A stretch of DNA of 16,239 nucleotides from the NCBI GenBank assembly GCA_946478935.1, contig CAMLEL010000012.1, forward strand, positions 1 to 16,239, given 5' to 3'. The position numbers and the translations under genes are program-made. Below are positions 9,034 through 15,644 of the stretch, piece after piece (within the stretch, counting starts at the first letter, position 1; each line of letters opens with the position of its first letter). This DNA comes from an uncultured Armatimonadota bacterium. Lineage in GTDB: Bacteria > Armatimonadota > Fimbriimonadia > Fimbriimonadales > Fimbriimonadaceae. The notes under the pieces are model-generated. The model was not told the origin of the DNA, did not search any database, and saw only the letters and a program-made list of their open reading frames with translations.

Positions 9034-9618
9034 GTGGGCGTACCAATGGTAATCGAACAGTCATCGCGCGGGGAGCGCGCTTACGACCTGTGGTCGAGAC
9101 TGCTCAAAGATCGAATTGTTTATCTTGGAACGGAGATCGACGACTACTTCGCGAATCTCATCGTGGCCCAACTCCTCTTCCTGGAGAAGGAAGACCCTGA
9201 TAAAGATATCGAGTTATACATCAACTCGCCCGGTGGCTCGGTTTATGCAGGACTTGCCATTTACGACACGATGCAAGTGATCAAGTGTGACGTTGCCACC
9301 ACCTGCGTGGGAGTTGCCGCCTCTATGGGAGCGGTGCTTCTGGGGGGCGGAGCCAAAGGCAAGCGGTCTGCATTGAAGCACGCTCGCATCATGATCCACC
9401 AGGTTTCCAGTGGGTTTCGCGGAACTGCCGCCGATATTAATGTTCAGGTGGCAGAAACCAACCGGTTGATGGATACGCTCATGGGATTGTTGAGCCATGA
9501 CACGGGGCAACCCGAAGACAAGGTTCGAAAAGACTGTGATCGCGATCACTGGCTGTCTTCCGAAGAGGCCGTGGCCTATGGTCTCGTAGACCGTATGGTC
9601 GAACCTGGCGTACGATAA
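9034..9618 (+). CDS. clpP: ATP-dependent Clp protease proteolytic subunit
   Basis: A serine peptidase of family S14, 194 residues. It forms the tetradecameric chamber that degrades substrates fed by ClpX. The catalytic triad is visible: Ser97 in GVAASMGA, His122 in MIHQ, and Asp171 in DRDHWLS. The substrate-cleft motif [10 protein letters not shown] (64-73) is intact. The GTG start is supported by a strong AGGAGG five nt upstream (9023-9028); the overlapping ATG at 9032 is in another frame. There is almost no N-terminal propeptide. clpX follows after 20 bp, so the two are surely cotranscribed. A TAAACT at 9005-9010 might be a local -10 box, but this is weak. Confidence 0.96.
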   Translation: MGVPMVIEQSSRGERAYDLWSRLLKDRIVYLGTEIDDYFANLIVAQLLFLEKEDPDKDIELYINSPGGSVYAGLAIYDTMQVIKCDVATTCVGVAASMGAVLLGGGAKGKRSALKHARIMIHQVSSGFRGTAADINVQVAETNRLMDTLMGLLSHDTGQPEDKVRKDCDRDHWLSSEEAVAYGLVDRMVEPGVR

Positions 9619-9638
9619 CTACAAAGTTTGGAGCGTGA

Positions 9639-10946
9639 ATGGCTAGGACAGTTGAGAGACGGGACCAGTGCTGCCTGTGCGGCAAGACAAAGGAGCAGGT
9701 AAGGAAGCTCATCGTAGGTTTGCATGGAGCGGTTTGTGCCGACTGCATCGATCTCTGCAACGACATCCTGCATAACGATCCGGAGAAGAAGGAAGGCGCC
9801 GCGTCCATTCCGGCGGCTGCCGTAGCGCGGCCAGCCGTTGCCGCCCAATCGGGCGGCAAAGTGCCAAAGCCCGCAGAAATCGTCAAGCACCTGGACAATT
9901 ACGTCATCGGTCAAAACCACGCCAAGAAGGCTTTGGCCGTGGCGGTGTACAACCACTACAAACGAGTTTCTGACACACCGTTCCGCGATGACGACGTCGA
10001 GCTTCAAAAGAGCAACATCCTCATGGTCGGCCCCACCGGGTCCGGAAAGACGCTGCTCGCTCAAACGCTCGCCCGCATGCTGAACGTACCGTTTGCCATT
10101 GCCGATGCGACGGCGCTCACTGAAGCTGGCTATGTTGGTGAGGATGTTGAAAATATTCTTCTGAAGCTCTGGCAAGCCGCTGAAACCCTCGATCCACGCG
10201 ACCCGAAGAAGGCTTGCGAGCGGGGAATCATTTACGTTGACGAAATCGACAAGATTGGTCGGAAGAGCGACAACCCTTCGATCACTCGTGATGTGAGCGG
10301 AGAAGGCGTTCAGCAGGCGCTGCTGAAGATTCTAGAAGGCACGTCAGCCAATGTCCCGCCCCAGGGCGGGCGCAAGCATCCCCAGCAGGAGTATCTGCAG
10401 ATCGATACTTCCAACATCCTGTTCATCTGTGGTGGAGCCTTTGAGGGGATCGACGACATCATTCGTCGCCGCATGAAGGAGAACGTCATGGGATTCCGAG
10501 CGAATCCTCAGTCCAAGTCTGAGCAGGATAAGAATCTGGTCCGGCACTTATTGCCTGATGACTTGCTGAAATACGGACTCATCCCCGAGTTCATCGGACG
10601 ATTGCCCGTGATCGCGACGCTTGATCTCTTGGATGAAGCCGCCTTGATCAGCATCCTGAGCGAACCCAAGAATGCGCTACTCAAGCAATACGCCAAGTTC
10701 TTTGAACTTGACGATGTCGAACTGATCGTCGAACCGGGTGCTCTTCAAGAAATCGCTCGAGAAGCAATGAAGCGCAAAACGGGCGCCCGAGCCCTTCGCG
10801 CGATTATCGAGCAGATCATGATGGACGTGATGTATGAAGTGCCGACGGCCGAGGGCGTCCGCCGAGTACTGGTACCGGAAGGTGTAATCGAACGCGGCAT
10901 CGATCCCATCCTGATGACAGAAGAAGAGATCCGTCGCGCCAGCTAA
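9639..10946 (+). CDS. clpX: ATP-dependent Clp protease ATP-binding subunit ClpX
   Basis: An AAA+ unfoldase of 435 residues that recognises tagged proteins and threads them into ClpP. The N-terminal zinc-binding domain has four Cys (11, 14, 33, 36). After a flexible Ala/Pro linker (about 53-77), the AAA+ module shows Walker A GPTGSGKT (131-138), pore-1 loop GYVG (164-167), Walker B with DEID (201-204), the RKH pore loop (245-247) and sensor II GARALR (382-387). The ClpP-docking loop is MGF (284-286) where many homologues have IGF, an acceptable hydrophobic change. GGAG lies 5 nt before the ATG. It is 20 bp downstream of clpP, as in many bacteria. Confidence 0.97.
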   Translation: MARTVERRDQCCLCGKTKEQVRKLIVGLHGAVCADCIDLCNDILHNDPEKKEGAASIPAAAVARPAVAAQSGGKVPKPAEIVKHLDNYVIGQNHAKKALAVAVYNHYKRVSDTPFRDDDVELQKSNILMVGPTGSGKTLLAQTLARMLNVPFAIADATALTEAGYVGEDVENILLKLWQAAETLDPRDPKKACERGIIYVDEIDKIGRKSDNPSITRDVSGEGVQQALLKILEGTSANVPPQGGRKHPQQEYLQIDTSNILFICGGAFEGIDDIIRRRMKENVMGFRANPQSKSEQDKNLVRHLLPDDLLKYGLIPEFIGRLPVIATLDLLDEAALISILSEPKNALLKQYAKFFELDDVELIVEPGALQEIAREAMKRKTGARALRAIIEQIMMDVMYEVPTAEGVRRVLVPEGVIERGIDPILMTEEEIRRAS

Positions 10947-10956
10947 GCTTGATACG

Positions 10957-10990
10957 TGGCGCTCCGCAGTCCTTGGTCCTCGGAGCGCCA
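10957..10990 (+). terminator. 10-bp stem-loop downstream of clpX
   Basis: TGGCGCTCCG (10957-10966) is a perfect inverted repeat of CGGAGCGCCA (10981-10990), with a 14-nt loop, starting 11 nt after the clpX stop. No T run follows; the next bases are AAGGTATAAT, the tRNA promoter. It is therefore not a classical intrinsic terminator. It may be a 3'-end stabilising hairpin or a Rho-associated structure. Confidence 0.5.
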
Positions 10991-11000
10991 AAGGTATAAT
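10973..11000 (+). promoter_or_regulatory. Promoter of the tRNA-Gln gene
   Basis: A consensus -10 TATAAT lies at 10995-11000, with TTGGTC (10973-10978) as -35 after a 16-nt spacer. The expected start is about 10 nt before the mature tRNA. The -35 falls in the loop of the clpX hairpin, so terminator and promoter are interleaved. Confidence 0.7.
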
Positions 11001-11015
11001 CTCCCACCGACGCGC

Positions 11016-11089
11016 TGCCCGCTCGTCTAATGGCAGGACAACAGTCTCTGGATCTGTTTATCGAGGTTCGAATCCTTGGCGGGCAGCCA
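11016..11089 (+). tRNA. tRNA-Gln (anticodon CUG), CCA encoded
   Basis: The cloverleaf folds by hand. Acceptor TGCCCGC pairs perfectly with GCGGGCA. The D-arm is GTCT/GGAC with GG in the loop. The anticodon arm ACAGT/TCTGT has a U-U at 31-39 and loop CTCTGGA, giving anticodon CTG (34-36) after T33. There is a 4-nt variable loop, a T-arm CGAGG/CCTTG with loop TTCGAAT, discriminator G73 and an encoded CCA. The weak U1-A72 pair and G73 are known GlnRS identity elements in bacteria and agree with Gln. It reads CAG codons. Total 74 nt. T-rich sequence at 11099-11117 may end transcription. Confidence 0.95.
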
Positions 11090-11101
11090 ATCCCCTCGCT
11101 T

Positions 11102-11707
11102 TTACTTTTTCGCTTTTAGGCGGCGACGCCACGCCAGACCGGCGGCGCTCAAGCCTAACAAAGCCATCATTCCCGGCTCTGGCACCGGCTGGAGGAATCC
11201 ACGGATTTCGCCGGCCGGAAAGAGTTGGGTGTGAATGTTCAAGTAGGCCCGACCATCCAAGATGCCGCTAAAGAGCTGTGCTTCCGCTGCCGCCACCGTT
11301 CCACCGCTCCCCGTGATCCACGCCGGATTGTATGAACTTGCCAGAGTCATATCGAAGGTTTGATCGTACGATCCACTGGTTACGCCGGAAGGAAACCCGG
11401 TGAAAGTCGGAACGGTGGTGGCCACAGGACCGATCGTATCAAAGAAATTTGCATCGTTGGGTCCATTGATTACATGAATATGCGACACAGTTACGGTGCC
11501 CAACAAATTGGCGAAGTCAACTTGTACACGCATCATGTGGGCAATCGGATCGATCGTAACGTAGGCCGTGCCAAACCCTGGTGACGGAACCGGCGGAAAT
11601 TCTGACGGCCCGTCGAGATTCGCGAAAAAGAAGATTGGCGCGGCCTGTCCAACAGCAGCCAAACTCAAGAATGCGAAACACGATAACAACAGCTTTGGCT
11701 TAATCAC
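11102..11707 (-). CDS. Exported CHRD-domain protein with PEP-CTERM sorting tail
   Basis: The protein has 201 residues from the GTG. It has a basic N-terminus and hydrophobic signal segment (to about residue 22, cut near GQA-AP), then a CHRD domain: an early ANLDGPSEFPP, a central HIHV, and near the end YLNIHT...PAGEIRGFL. The C-terminal 27 residues start at VPEPG (175), continue with a hydrophobic helix and end in an Arg/Lys-rich cluster, the PEP-CTERM signal processed by exosortase. CHRD domains were first described in chordin and occur in many bacterial secreted proteins of unknown role. The final destination is presumably the cell surface or outer matrix. Start choice: GTG 11707 lies 6 nt after TACGAT; another GTG is at 11713, and an ATG at 11752 would put a polar stretch before the signal. 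No exosortase gene is in the window. It is convergent with the tRNA. Confidence 0.85.
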   Translation of the reverse strand: MIKPKLLLSCFAFLSLAAVGQAAPIFFFANLDGPSEFPPVPSPGFGTAYVTIDPIAHMMRVQVDFANLLGTVTVSHIHVINGPNDANFFDTIGPVATTVPTFTGFPSGVTSGSYDQTFDMTLASSYNPAWITGSGGTVAAAEAQLFSGILDGRAYLNIHTQLFPAGEIRGFLQPVPEPGMMALLGLSAAGLAWRRRLKAKK

Positions 11708-11713
11708 AGACAC

Positions 11714-11719
11714 ATCGTA
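11714..11719 (-). promoter_or_regulatory. Candidate -10 box (TACGAT) of the CHRD gene
   Basis: On the minus strand TACGAT is followed by 6 nt and then GTG (11707). No Shine-Dalgarno is present, so a leaderless transcript is likely. The gap to the ankyrin gene upstream is only 63 bp, so readthrough from that gene is also possible. Confidence 0.4.
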
Positions 11720-11770
11720 CGACAGTTCACGTTGTCCTGCCATCCGATCCACCTGATAGAATTGCCTGTT

Positions 11771-13186
11771 TCAGTCGCGCATCCGATCGAGCACCTCATT
11801 GACTGCCTGGCTCCCTCGAAGACCTTCTTTGGGCACGGCTCCCGACTGCACCAAAAGCCTGACGCAATCTGGATACTGTCCAGATTTGGCATACCATCCA
11901 TGCATCGACCCATAGCAGGTGGTGCTCAGGGCATTGCCGCCGTAGCCGTTCAGTATTTCCAGATTAGGGGCTTGGTCAAGTACGAGCTTCATCCCGTCGA
12001 GATCGCCGTGAAAGCCGGTCCAATGAAGGGCCGTCATTCCTTCGTGATCTTGGGCGTCCATCGGAAACCCCAACTCGATCATGAGCTTGAGCAGATCGTG
12101 GCGCTTGTTCCGAGCCGCGTCGGCGATTTGGCTCGCTTCCTGACGCGAAAGTTCGGCGACGTACCTTCTGAGCCTTTGCGCTTGGTCTGCATCACCCTTC
12201 CACGCTGCGGCAAGAAGCTGGTATCGCGGCGGCGACTGTTCGAACAGAAACGCATAGGCCCGATCCTTGCCCAGATTTGCAGCAACCTGGAGCGGGCTCG
12301 CGAAGCCGAGTTCATAGGTGTAGATGTGGCCGCCCGGCGCAGTGACAGGAATCATTGGATTCCCAGGTTCAGTGGCTTTTCGTACGAGACATGCCGCCCG
12401 GTCTGGTTCTGCTTGAAGGTGCTTTTCGATCAGCCAGGGATCATCGAGGGCAATGGCGATGAAAATGTCGGTGCTTGCTCCAAGCTTGACCAGTCTTCCC
12501 AGCACTGGATCGTTTTTGATCCGCCACTGGGCGGCTGTTCCTTCATGATCGATATCGCGTGCATCGGGGTCTGCTCCAGCGTCGATGAGAATCTCGACGA
12601 TTTCCGCTGTGCTTGCAAAATGCAGTGGAAACTGCCCATCTCCACCTCGCTCGTGAACCACACTCGAATCATCTGCGACCATCGCTCTCAGTTCGTTGGC
12701 CATGCCGAGTCGGGCAGCCGCATGGGCCGTGAGTGTAGCGCCATGCTCGATCAGGTATTTGGCCGTACTTTCGTTGCAGAAGTCGAGGGCGCCGAAACTC
12801 CCTGCCCACCAATCGCTTCGAGCATCCACATCCGCTCCATTCGAAATCAGAAGTTCGATCATGGCGATGTCATCACGGCTCGCAGCTGCAGAGATGGGGA
12901 CTTGCCCAAACGAATCTGGATCATGGGATCGGATCAACCCAGGCGAATCAGTCAGCAAGTGCTGAACTTTGGATCGATCGCCGCTGCGAATTGCCTGGAA
13001 GAATCCCTGGCGGAAATTAGAGAAGCCTTCCACGTGGTTTTTCAACTTGGCCCAGGATGCGAATCCATACTCGCGGGCCACCTGGAGTTGAGCTTCGGCA
13101 AGCCGCTGGCCAGAGATTTTCTTGAGGGCTTTCGCTTCGTTTTTGAGATGCTCCAGACTCGGGCTCTCAGGGAGTGATTTCGACAT
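11771..13186 (-). CDS. Bacterial ankyrin-repeat protein
   Basis: A soluble protein of 471 residues. The N-terminus (SLEHLKNEAKAL, about 10-21, then AEAQLQVAREYGFASWAKLKNHVE, about 30-53 in two blocks) is a lead-in often seen in bacterial ankyrin proteins, here with a shorter spacer between its halves. Ankyrin-type helices follow. Recognisable units include residues ~94-124 (ending ISNGADVDAR), ~184-212 (ending IDAGADPDARD) and ~383-412 (containing GMTALHWTGFHGDLDGM); the ones between are degenerate. Such repeats bind proteins, but the partner is unknown. The start ATG is preceded by GGAGGT with 4-nt spacing; an alternative ATG at 13198 has GAGG 7 nt upstream. A near-consensus promoter and a ~118-nt structured leader lie upstream. 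It follows the cupin gene on the same strand. Confidence 0.88.
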   Translation of the reverse strand: MSKSLPESPSLEHLKNEAKALKKISGQRLAEAQLQVAREYGFASWAKLKNHVEGFSNFRQGFFQAIRSGDRSKVQHLLTDSPGLIRSHDPDSFGQVPISAAASRDDIAMIELLISNGADVDARSDWWAGSFGALDFCNESTAKYLIEHGATLTAHAAARLGMANELRAMVADDSSVVHERGGDGQFPLHFASTAEIVEILIDAGADPDARDIDHEGTAAQWRIKNDPVLGRLVKLGASTDIFIAIALDDPWLIEKHLQAEPDRAACLVRKATEPGNPMIPVTAPGGHIYTYELGFASPLQVAANLGKDRAYAFLFEQSPPRYQLLAAAWKGDADQAQRLRRYVAELSRQEASQIADAARNKRHDLLKLMIELGFPMDAQDHEGMTALHWTGFHGDLDGMKLVLDQAPNLEILNGYGGNALSTTCYGSMHGWYAKSGQYPDCVRLLVQSGAVPKEGLRGSQAVNEVLDRMRD

Positions 13187-13305
13187 ACTAACCTCCATGC
13201 GATTGCCTCGGGTCCGCGACAAGGCCGCATATCGGTTTGTAATCGATGATTCGTTTTAGGTGGGCTAAGCCCTTTCCGCGGACCCGGTTGCGCCCCAATT
13301 GCGCT
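13187..13305 (-). ncRNA. Long structured 5' leader of the ankyrin gene (candidate cis-regulatory RNA)
   Basis: The predicted transcription start (7 nt after TATAAT) is near 13305, leaving about 118 untranslated nt. A perfect 10-bp inverted repeat, CGGGTCCGCG (13286-13277 read on the minus strand) and CGCGGACCCG (13218-13209), encloses 58 nt. Those 58 nt contain GGGC-TTA-GCCC (13272-13262) and possible short AATC/GATT or ATCG/CGAT helices, so a multi-branched fold is possible. The Shine-Dalgarno lies outside the closing stem. It does not match a riboswitch I can name, and the fold is inferred by eye only. Confidence 0.4.
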
Positions 13306-13311
13306 GAACCC

Positions 13312-13338
13312 ATTATACAGCGGATTGTCGGCTGTCAA
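13312..13338 (-). promoter_or_regulatory. Promoter upstream of the ankyrin gene
   Basis: On the minus strand TTGACA (13338-13333) and TATAAT (13317-13312) both match the sigma-70 consensus, but the spacer is only 15 nt. A shifted -35 (TTTTTG) would restore 17 nt. The TTGACA overlaps the TGA stop of the cupin gene, so the promoter starts inside the end of that gene. Confidence 0.65.
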
Positions 13339-13802
13339 AAACGAATGAATTCCGCCACCTCGGGATGGCGTCGAAGGTCCTCTAATTCGTTTGGACCGGG
13401 CCGTTGAGGGCGATCACGGTCGCGGGAAACCACGCAAAGAAACCCGAGGGGCTCAGCATTCGTCGCGCGGAATTGGTGCCAAGTCATAGGAGGGATCTGC
13501 ACGACATCGTTGAGCCCAATTTCAAACACCCGGTCTGCAACTAAAACTCTGCCCGATCCGCGATTAACCACCACCAGATGGGCGTGCTCATGGCGCTCCA
13601 GAGTGGAATGACCATCGATCCCCACTTCGAAGTACCGAAGTTCGACGGGAAGGTCATGTTCACCGTGGTAGAGGATCTGACGCGTGACATTGCGAAACAC
13701 ATTGCCATCCTCTTTGTAAGGCAGCAAGTCCACACCATGCCAACGGTAGCCACTGTGCGATCGGACAGAAGGGGCTGCCAGATTCGGTTCGCCTTTCGCC
13801 AC
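13335..13802 (-). CDS. Small single-domain cupin protein
   Basis: The protein has 155 residues from the GTG. A cupin beta-barrel is suggested by motif 1 (G64 followed by HEHAH at 71-75, then GSG) and motif 2 (G97 to PPMTWHQF, with His109). These give likely metal ligands His71, His73 and His109 in place of the usual His-x-His...Glu set; no Glu sits at the expected position. The C-terminal tail RPQRPGPNELEDLRRHPEVA recurs in a group of small bacterial cupins of unknown substrate. An ATG at 13943 is possible but would overlap the divergent YbaY-META gene and lacks conservation; GTG 13802 sits 6 nt after TATCCT. Enzyme or sensor role cannot be decided. The ankyrin gene lies downstream with its own promoter. 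Confidence 0.75.
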   Translation of the reverse strand: MAKGEPNLAAPSVRSHSGYRWHGVDLLPYKEDGNVFRNVTRQILYHGEHDLPVELRYFEVGIDGHSTLERHEHAHLVVVNRGSGRVLVADRVFEIGLNDVVQIPPMTWHQFRATNAEPLGFLCVVSRDRDRPQRPGPNELEDLRRHPEVAEFIRF

Positions 13803-13808
13803 AATAGG

Positions 13809-13814
13809 AGGATA
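13809..13814 (-). promoter_or_regulatory. Candidate -10 box (TATCCT) of the cupin gene
   Basis: On the minus strand TATCCT is followed by exactly 6 nt and then GTG (13802), without a Shine-Dalgarno. This is the same spacing as at metY and the CHRD gene. The intergenic space to the divergent gene is only 58 bp. Confidence 0.4.
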
Positions 13815-13842
13815 CCTAGGCCGAGTGATGCGTCCCGGGGCG

Positions 13843-13848
13843 TACAAT
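13843..13848 (+). promoter_or_regulatory. Candidate -10 box (TACAAT) of the YbaY-META gene
   Basis: TACAAT ends 12 nt before the ATG at 13861, so the leader would be only about 6 nt. A second TACAAA lies at 13851-13856. No Shine-Dalgarno is visible. Confidence 0.4.
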
Positions 13849-13860
13849 CGTACAAACTTT

Positions 13861-14583
13861 ATGACTCTTCGTAACCTTCTCACGCTCGGATTGGTGGGGA
13901 TTGCCAGTATTGTCCAAGCTGGACAGGTCGTGGGCGAAATCACCTACCGAGAGCGAATAGCCCTGCCGCCAAACTCAGTGGTCATCCTGCGAATTGACAA
14001 TGTGACGGATGCTGACCAACCTAGACTGACATCGGAATTGAAGTTCGCAACGGGCGGTAAGCAGGTGCCGATTACGTTTCAGGTGCCTTTCCAAGATTCT
14101 GCGATCAAGAAGGGACACAAGTATGTCTTGCGAGCCGCGATCCTTATTGGCGCTCAAACTTTGTTTGCAACGTCTAACGACGTTCCGGTCATCCACAACC
14201 GGGTGCGGCGCGTGTCGCTGACGCTCAAGCGTGTGGTCCCTGCCCAAGAGCCGATTCAAGGTGTGACCTGGAAACTGGCAGAACTTCGTGGGAAGCCGCT
14301 GCAACTGGGATCCAAGGGCGCCCCTACTGTTAAATTCGACGTTGACGGTCGGCGGTTCAGCAGCTACACAGGGGTCAACCAACTGACCGGCGCTTTCCGC
14401 ATCACCGGTAGTTCGATCAACATTACGCCCGGGACTCAAACCTTGATCGGGGCGAGTGAAGAGTTGATGGAACAGGAGCGGAGCTTCGTGTCAATGCTGC
14501 GAGAGGCCACTGCCTTCAGGGTTGTGGAGGGCCGCCTGGAGTTGGTGAAAGGTTCTGAAATTGTCGCCCGGTTCGAAAAGTAG
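13861..14583 (+). CDS. Exported YbaY-META two-domain protein
   Basis: The protein has 240 residues. The signal peptide (about 1-20) has a hydrophobic core and ends VQA-GQ without a lipobox Cys. A YbaY-like beta domain (about 24-125) begins GEITYRERIALPPNSVV; related domains occur in outer-membrane lipoproteins and stress proteins. A META domain (about 136-238, as in HslJ) follows, with TWKLAEL at its start and the ...YTGVNQLTG... core. The typical GCN of META is GVN here (171-173), and the partner Cys motif (MACP) is absent (TLIGAS), so it lacks that Cys pair. HslJ-like proteins are tied to envelope stress and novobiocin resistance in E. coli; a role here is only inferred. An ATG at 13825 would extend it upstream of the signal peptide and is rejected. 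Convergent with the next gene, 3 bp apart. Confidence 0.82.
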   Translation: MTLRNLLTLGLVGIASIVQAGQVVGEITYRERIALPPNSVVILRIDNVTDADQPRLTSELKFATGGKQVPITFQVPFQDSAIKKGHKYVLRAAILIGAQTLFATSNDVPVIHNRVRRVSLTLKRVVPAQEPIQGVTWKLAELRGKPLQLGSKGAPTVKFDVDGRRFSSYTGVNQLTGAFRITGSSINITPGTQTLIGASEELMEQERSFVSMLREATAFRVVEGRLELVKGSEIVARFEK

Positions 14584-14586
14584 AGA

Positions 14587-15090
14587 CTAGGGACTCCGCT
14601 CCCTGAAACCCAGCGACGCCGCCAAATCCCGTACGCCGCTTACGGCTACGCCGATGGCGATGATCGTGAGCACCCAACTCGGAAAGCCATGAGATTTGGG
14701 GCCAAACCCCGCCGGCAATTCCATCCACTTGATGAGGTTGGGCACGAGTAGCGCCAAGAATGCGCCGTATACAATGCCCATGATCGAGTGCATGATGCGT
14801 TCGCCGGCAGGCAGCTTGCGGACTTTATCCTCCTCCACGAAGTCCCAAAGGGTGATGGCAATCTCCGCCAGCAGGGAAGCCGCAAGGATCCAAACGGGCC
14901 AGCCATGCCATTCAATCCATGCCAAAGAGCCAATGATCAGCGCATACAGGAAGTCACGGGCCGCATGCAGACGGAGTTCGACCGCCGTATGCTCACCATG
15001 CGGAAGTTTGAGCTTGTATTCATGGTAGTAAAGGGTATCGAAGGCTCCCAAGCAAGCTTGGACCATCAGAATCCAAATCGCAGCATTCAA
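14587..15090 (-). CDS. Conserved membrane protein, about five helices, function unknown
   Basis: The protein has 167 residues. Hydrophobic segments lie near residues 2-20, 43-62, 65-85, 100-122 and 137-157. Polar motifs between them, DTLYYHEYKLKLP (18-30), ELRLHAARDFLYA (38-50) and WDFVEEDKVRKLPAGERIMH (82-101), look conserved and may line a site or bind a partner, but I cannot name the family. The TTG start overlaps the stop of the DUF4166 gene as TTGA, which points to translational coupling; a GGGGTGA element lies about 13 nt upstream. No other in-frame start has better support. Its tight pairing with DUF4166 suggests a shared function. Confidence 0.75.
   Translation of the reverse strand: MNAAIWILMVQACLGAFDTLYYHEYKLKLPHGEHTAVELRLHAARDFLYALIIGSLAWIEWHGWPVWILAASLLAEIAITLWDFVEEDKVRKLPAGERIMHSIMGIVYGAFLALLVPNLIKWMELPAGFGPKSHGFPSWVLTIIAIGVAVSGVRDLAASLGFRERSP
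14589..14604. terminator. Weak hairpin at the convergent gene ends
   Basis: AGGGA (14589-14593) pairs with TCCCT (14600-14604) around a 6-nt loop, six nt after the YbaY-META stop and inside the last codons of the opposing gene. No T tract is present. It could serve both directions poorly; low support. Confidence 0.2.
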
Positions 15091-15617
15091 TGTGAATTCA
15101 TTTCACCCCGATAGCGGCCCACGAAGCCATATCCGAAGTGAATGAATTTAACGTCTACCTTCCAAGCTCCTTCACTCGACCCCGCGCTAACGCGAGCAAG
15201 TACGTGCGGACCGAAAACCATTGGAATGGGGATACCCAGGAAGCGGAGCCCGACTCGCCGTAACTTCAAGCTGGCATCGGTCGCCCGCATACTGAGGTGA
15301 AGCGAAAATGGGCCTTGCCGCTCAACGATCAGGTTTTCTTCGATCCGTTGGGTGGTGAGAAGCAATTTGCCGTTGAAGTCGCGCGTCCAGAGGATTCGAT
15401 TGCCCTGCCACTTGGTTCGAACAGTCACAGGGACGCGGAGTCCGGATGAAGGCAGTCCCATCGCCCGAGCGATCATTCCGGCGATTCCTCGCTCAGCTCT
15501 CGAAACGGCAAGCAGCCCTGATGCAGTTATCGGCACGGAATGGGAAGCGCGTACGCCCAGTGGCAAACTGAGCCAGCGATCACCAATCAAGGTTTGGTAG
15601 GGCTCAAGATGTGCCAT
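15087..15617 (-). CDS. DUF4166-family protein
   Basis: A soluble protein of 176 residues matching the DUF4166 pattern: YQTLIGDRWLSLP near the N-terminus, a central GLPSSGLRVPVTV (54-66), LWTRDFNGKLL (76-86), ERQGPFSLHL (99-108), FLGIPIPMVFGPHV (126-139) and the ending GYGFVGRYRG (162-171). In other bacteria the domain is found alone or fused to membrane or NAD(P)-binding domains; its activity is unknown. The ATG at 15617 is chosen because homology begins there and CATACT lies 7 nt upstream; the open frame extends much further (to 16016), but that part overlaps the plus-strand membrane gene. The membrane protein gene follows with a 4-nt overlap. Confidence 0.82.
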   Translation of the reverse strand: MAHLEPYQTLIGDRWLSLPLGVRASHSVPITASGLLAVSRAERGIAGMIARAMGLPSSGLRVPVTVRTKWQGNRILWTRDFNGKLLLTTQRIEENLIVERQGPFSLHLSMRATDASLKLRRVGLRFLGIPIPMVFGPHVLARVSAGSSEGAWKVDVKFIHFGYGFVGRYRGEMNSH

Positions 15618-15624
15618 CGATGGC

Positions 15625-15630
15625 AGTATG
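15625..15630 (-). promoter_or_regulatory. Candidate -10 box (CATACT) of the DUF4166 gene
   Basis: On the minus strand CATACT lies 7 nt before ATG 15617, with no Shine-Dalgarno. It is 2 bp from the opposing -10 box of the plus-strand gene. Confidence 0.35.
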
Positions 15631-15632
15631 GG

Positions 15633-15638
15633 CATAAT
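15633..15638 (+). promoter_or_regulatory. Candidate -10 box (CATAAT) of the small membrane protein gene
   Basis: CATAAT is followed by exactly 6 nt and then GTG 15645, with no ribosome binding site upstream. It repeats the leaderless spacing seen at metY, the CHRD gene and the cupin. Confidence 0.4.
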
Positions 15639-15644
15639 CCAACC

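Noticed and set aside
11732..13177. A 481-residue plus-strand open frame
   Set aside because: It lies opposite the ankyrin gene and shows no recognisable domain, while the minus strand has ankyrin units, a Shine-Dalgarno and a promoter.
13803..13943. N-terminal extension of the cupin to the ATG at 13943
   Set aside because: It would overlap the start and signal peptide of the divergent YbaY-META gene and adds an Arg-rich stretch without cupin similarity.
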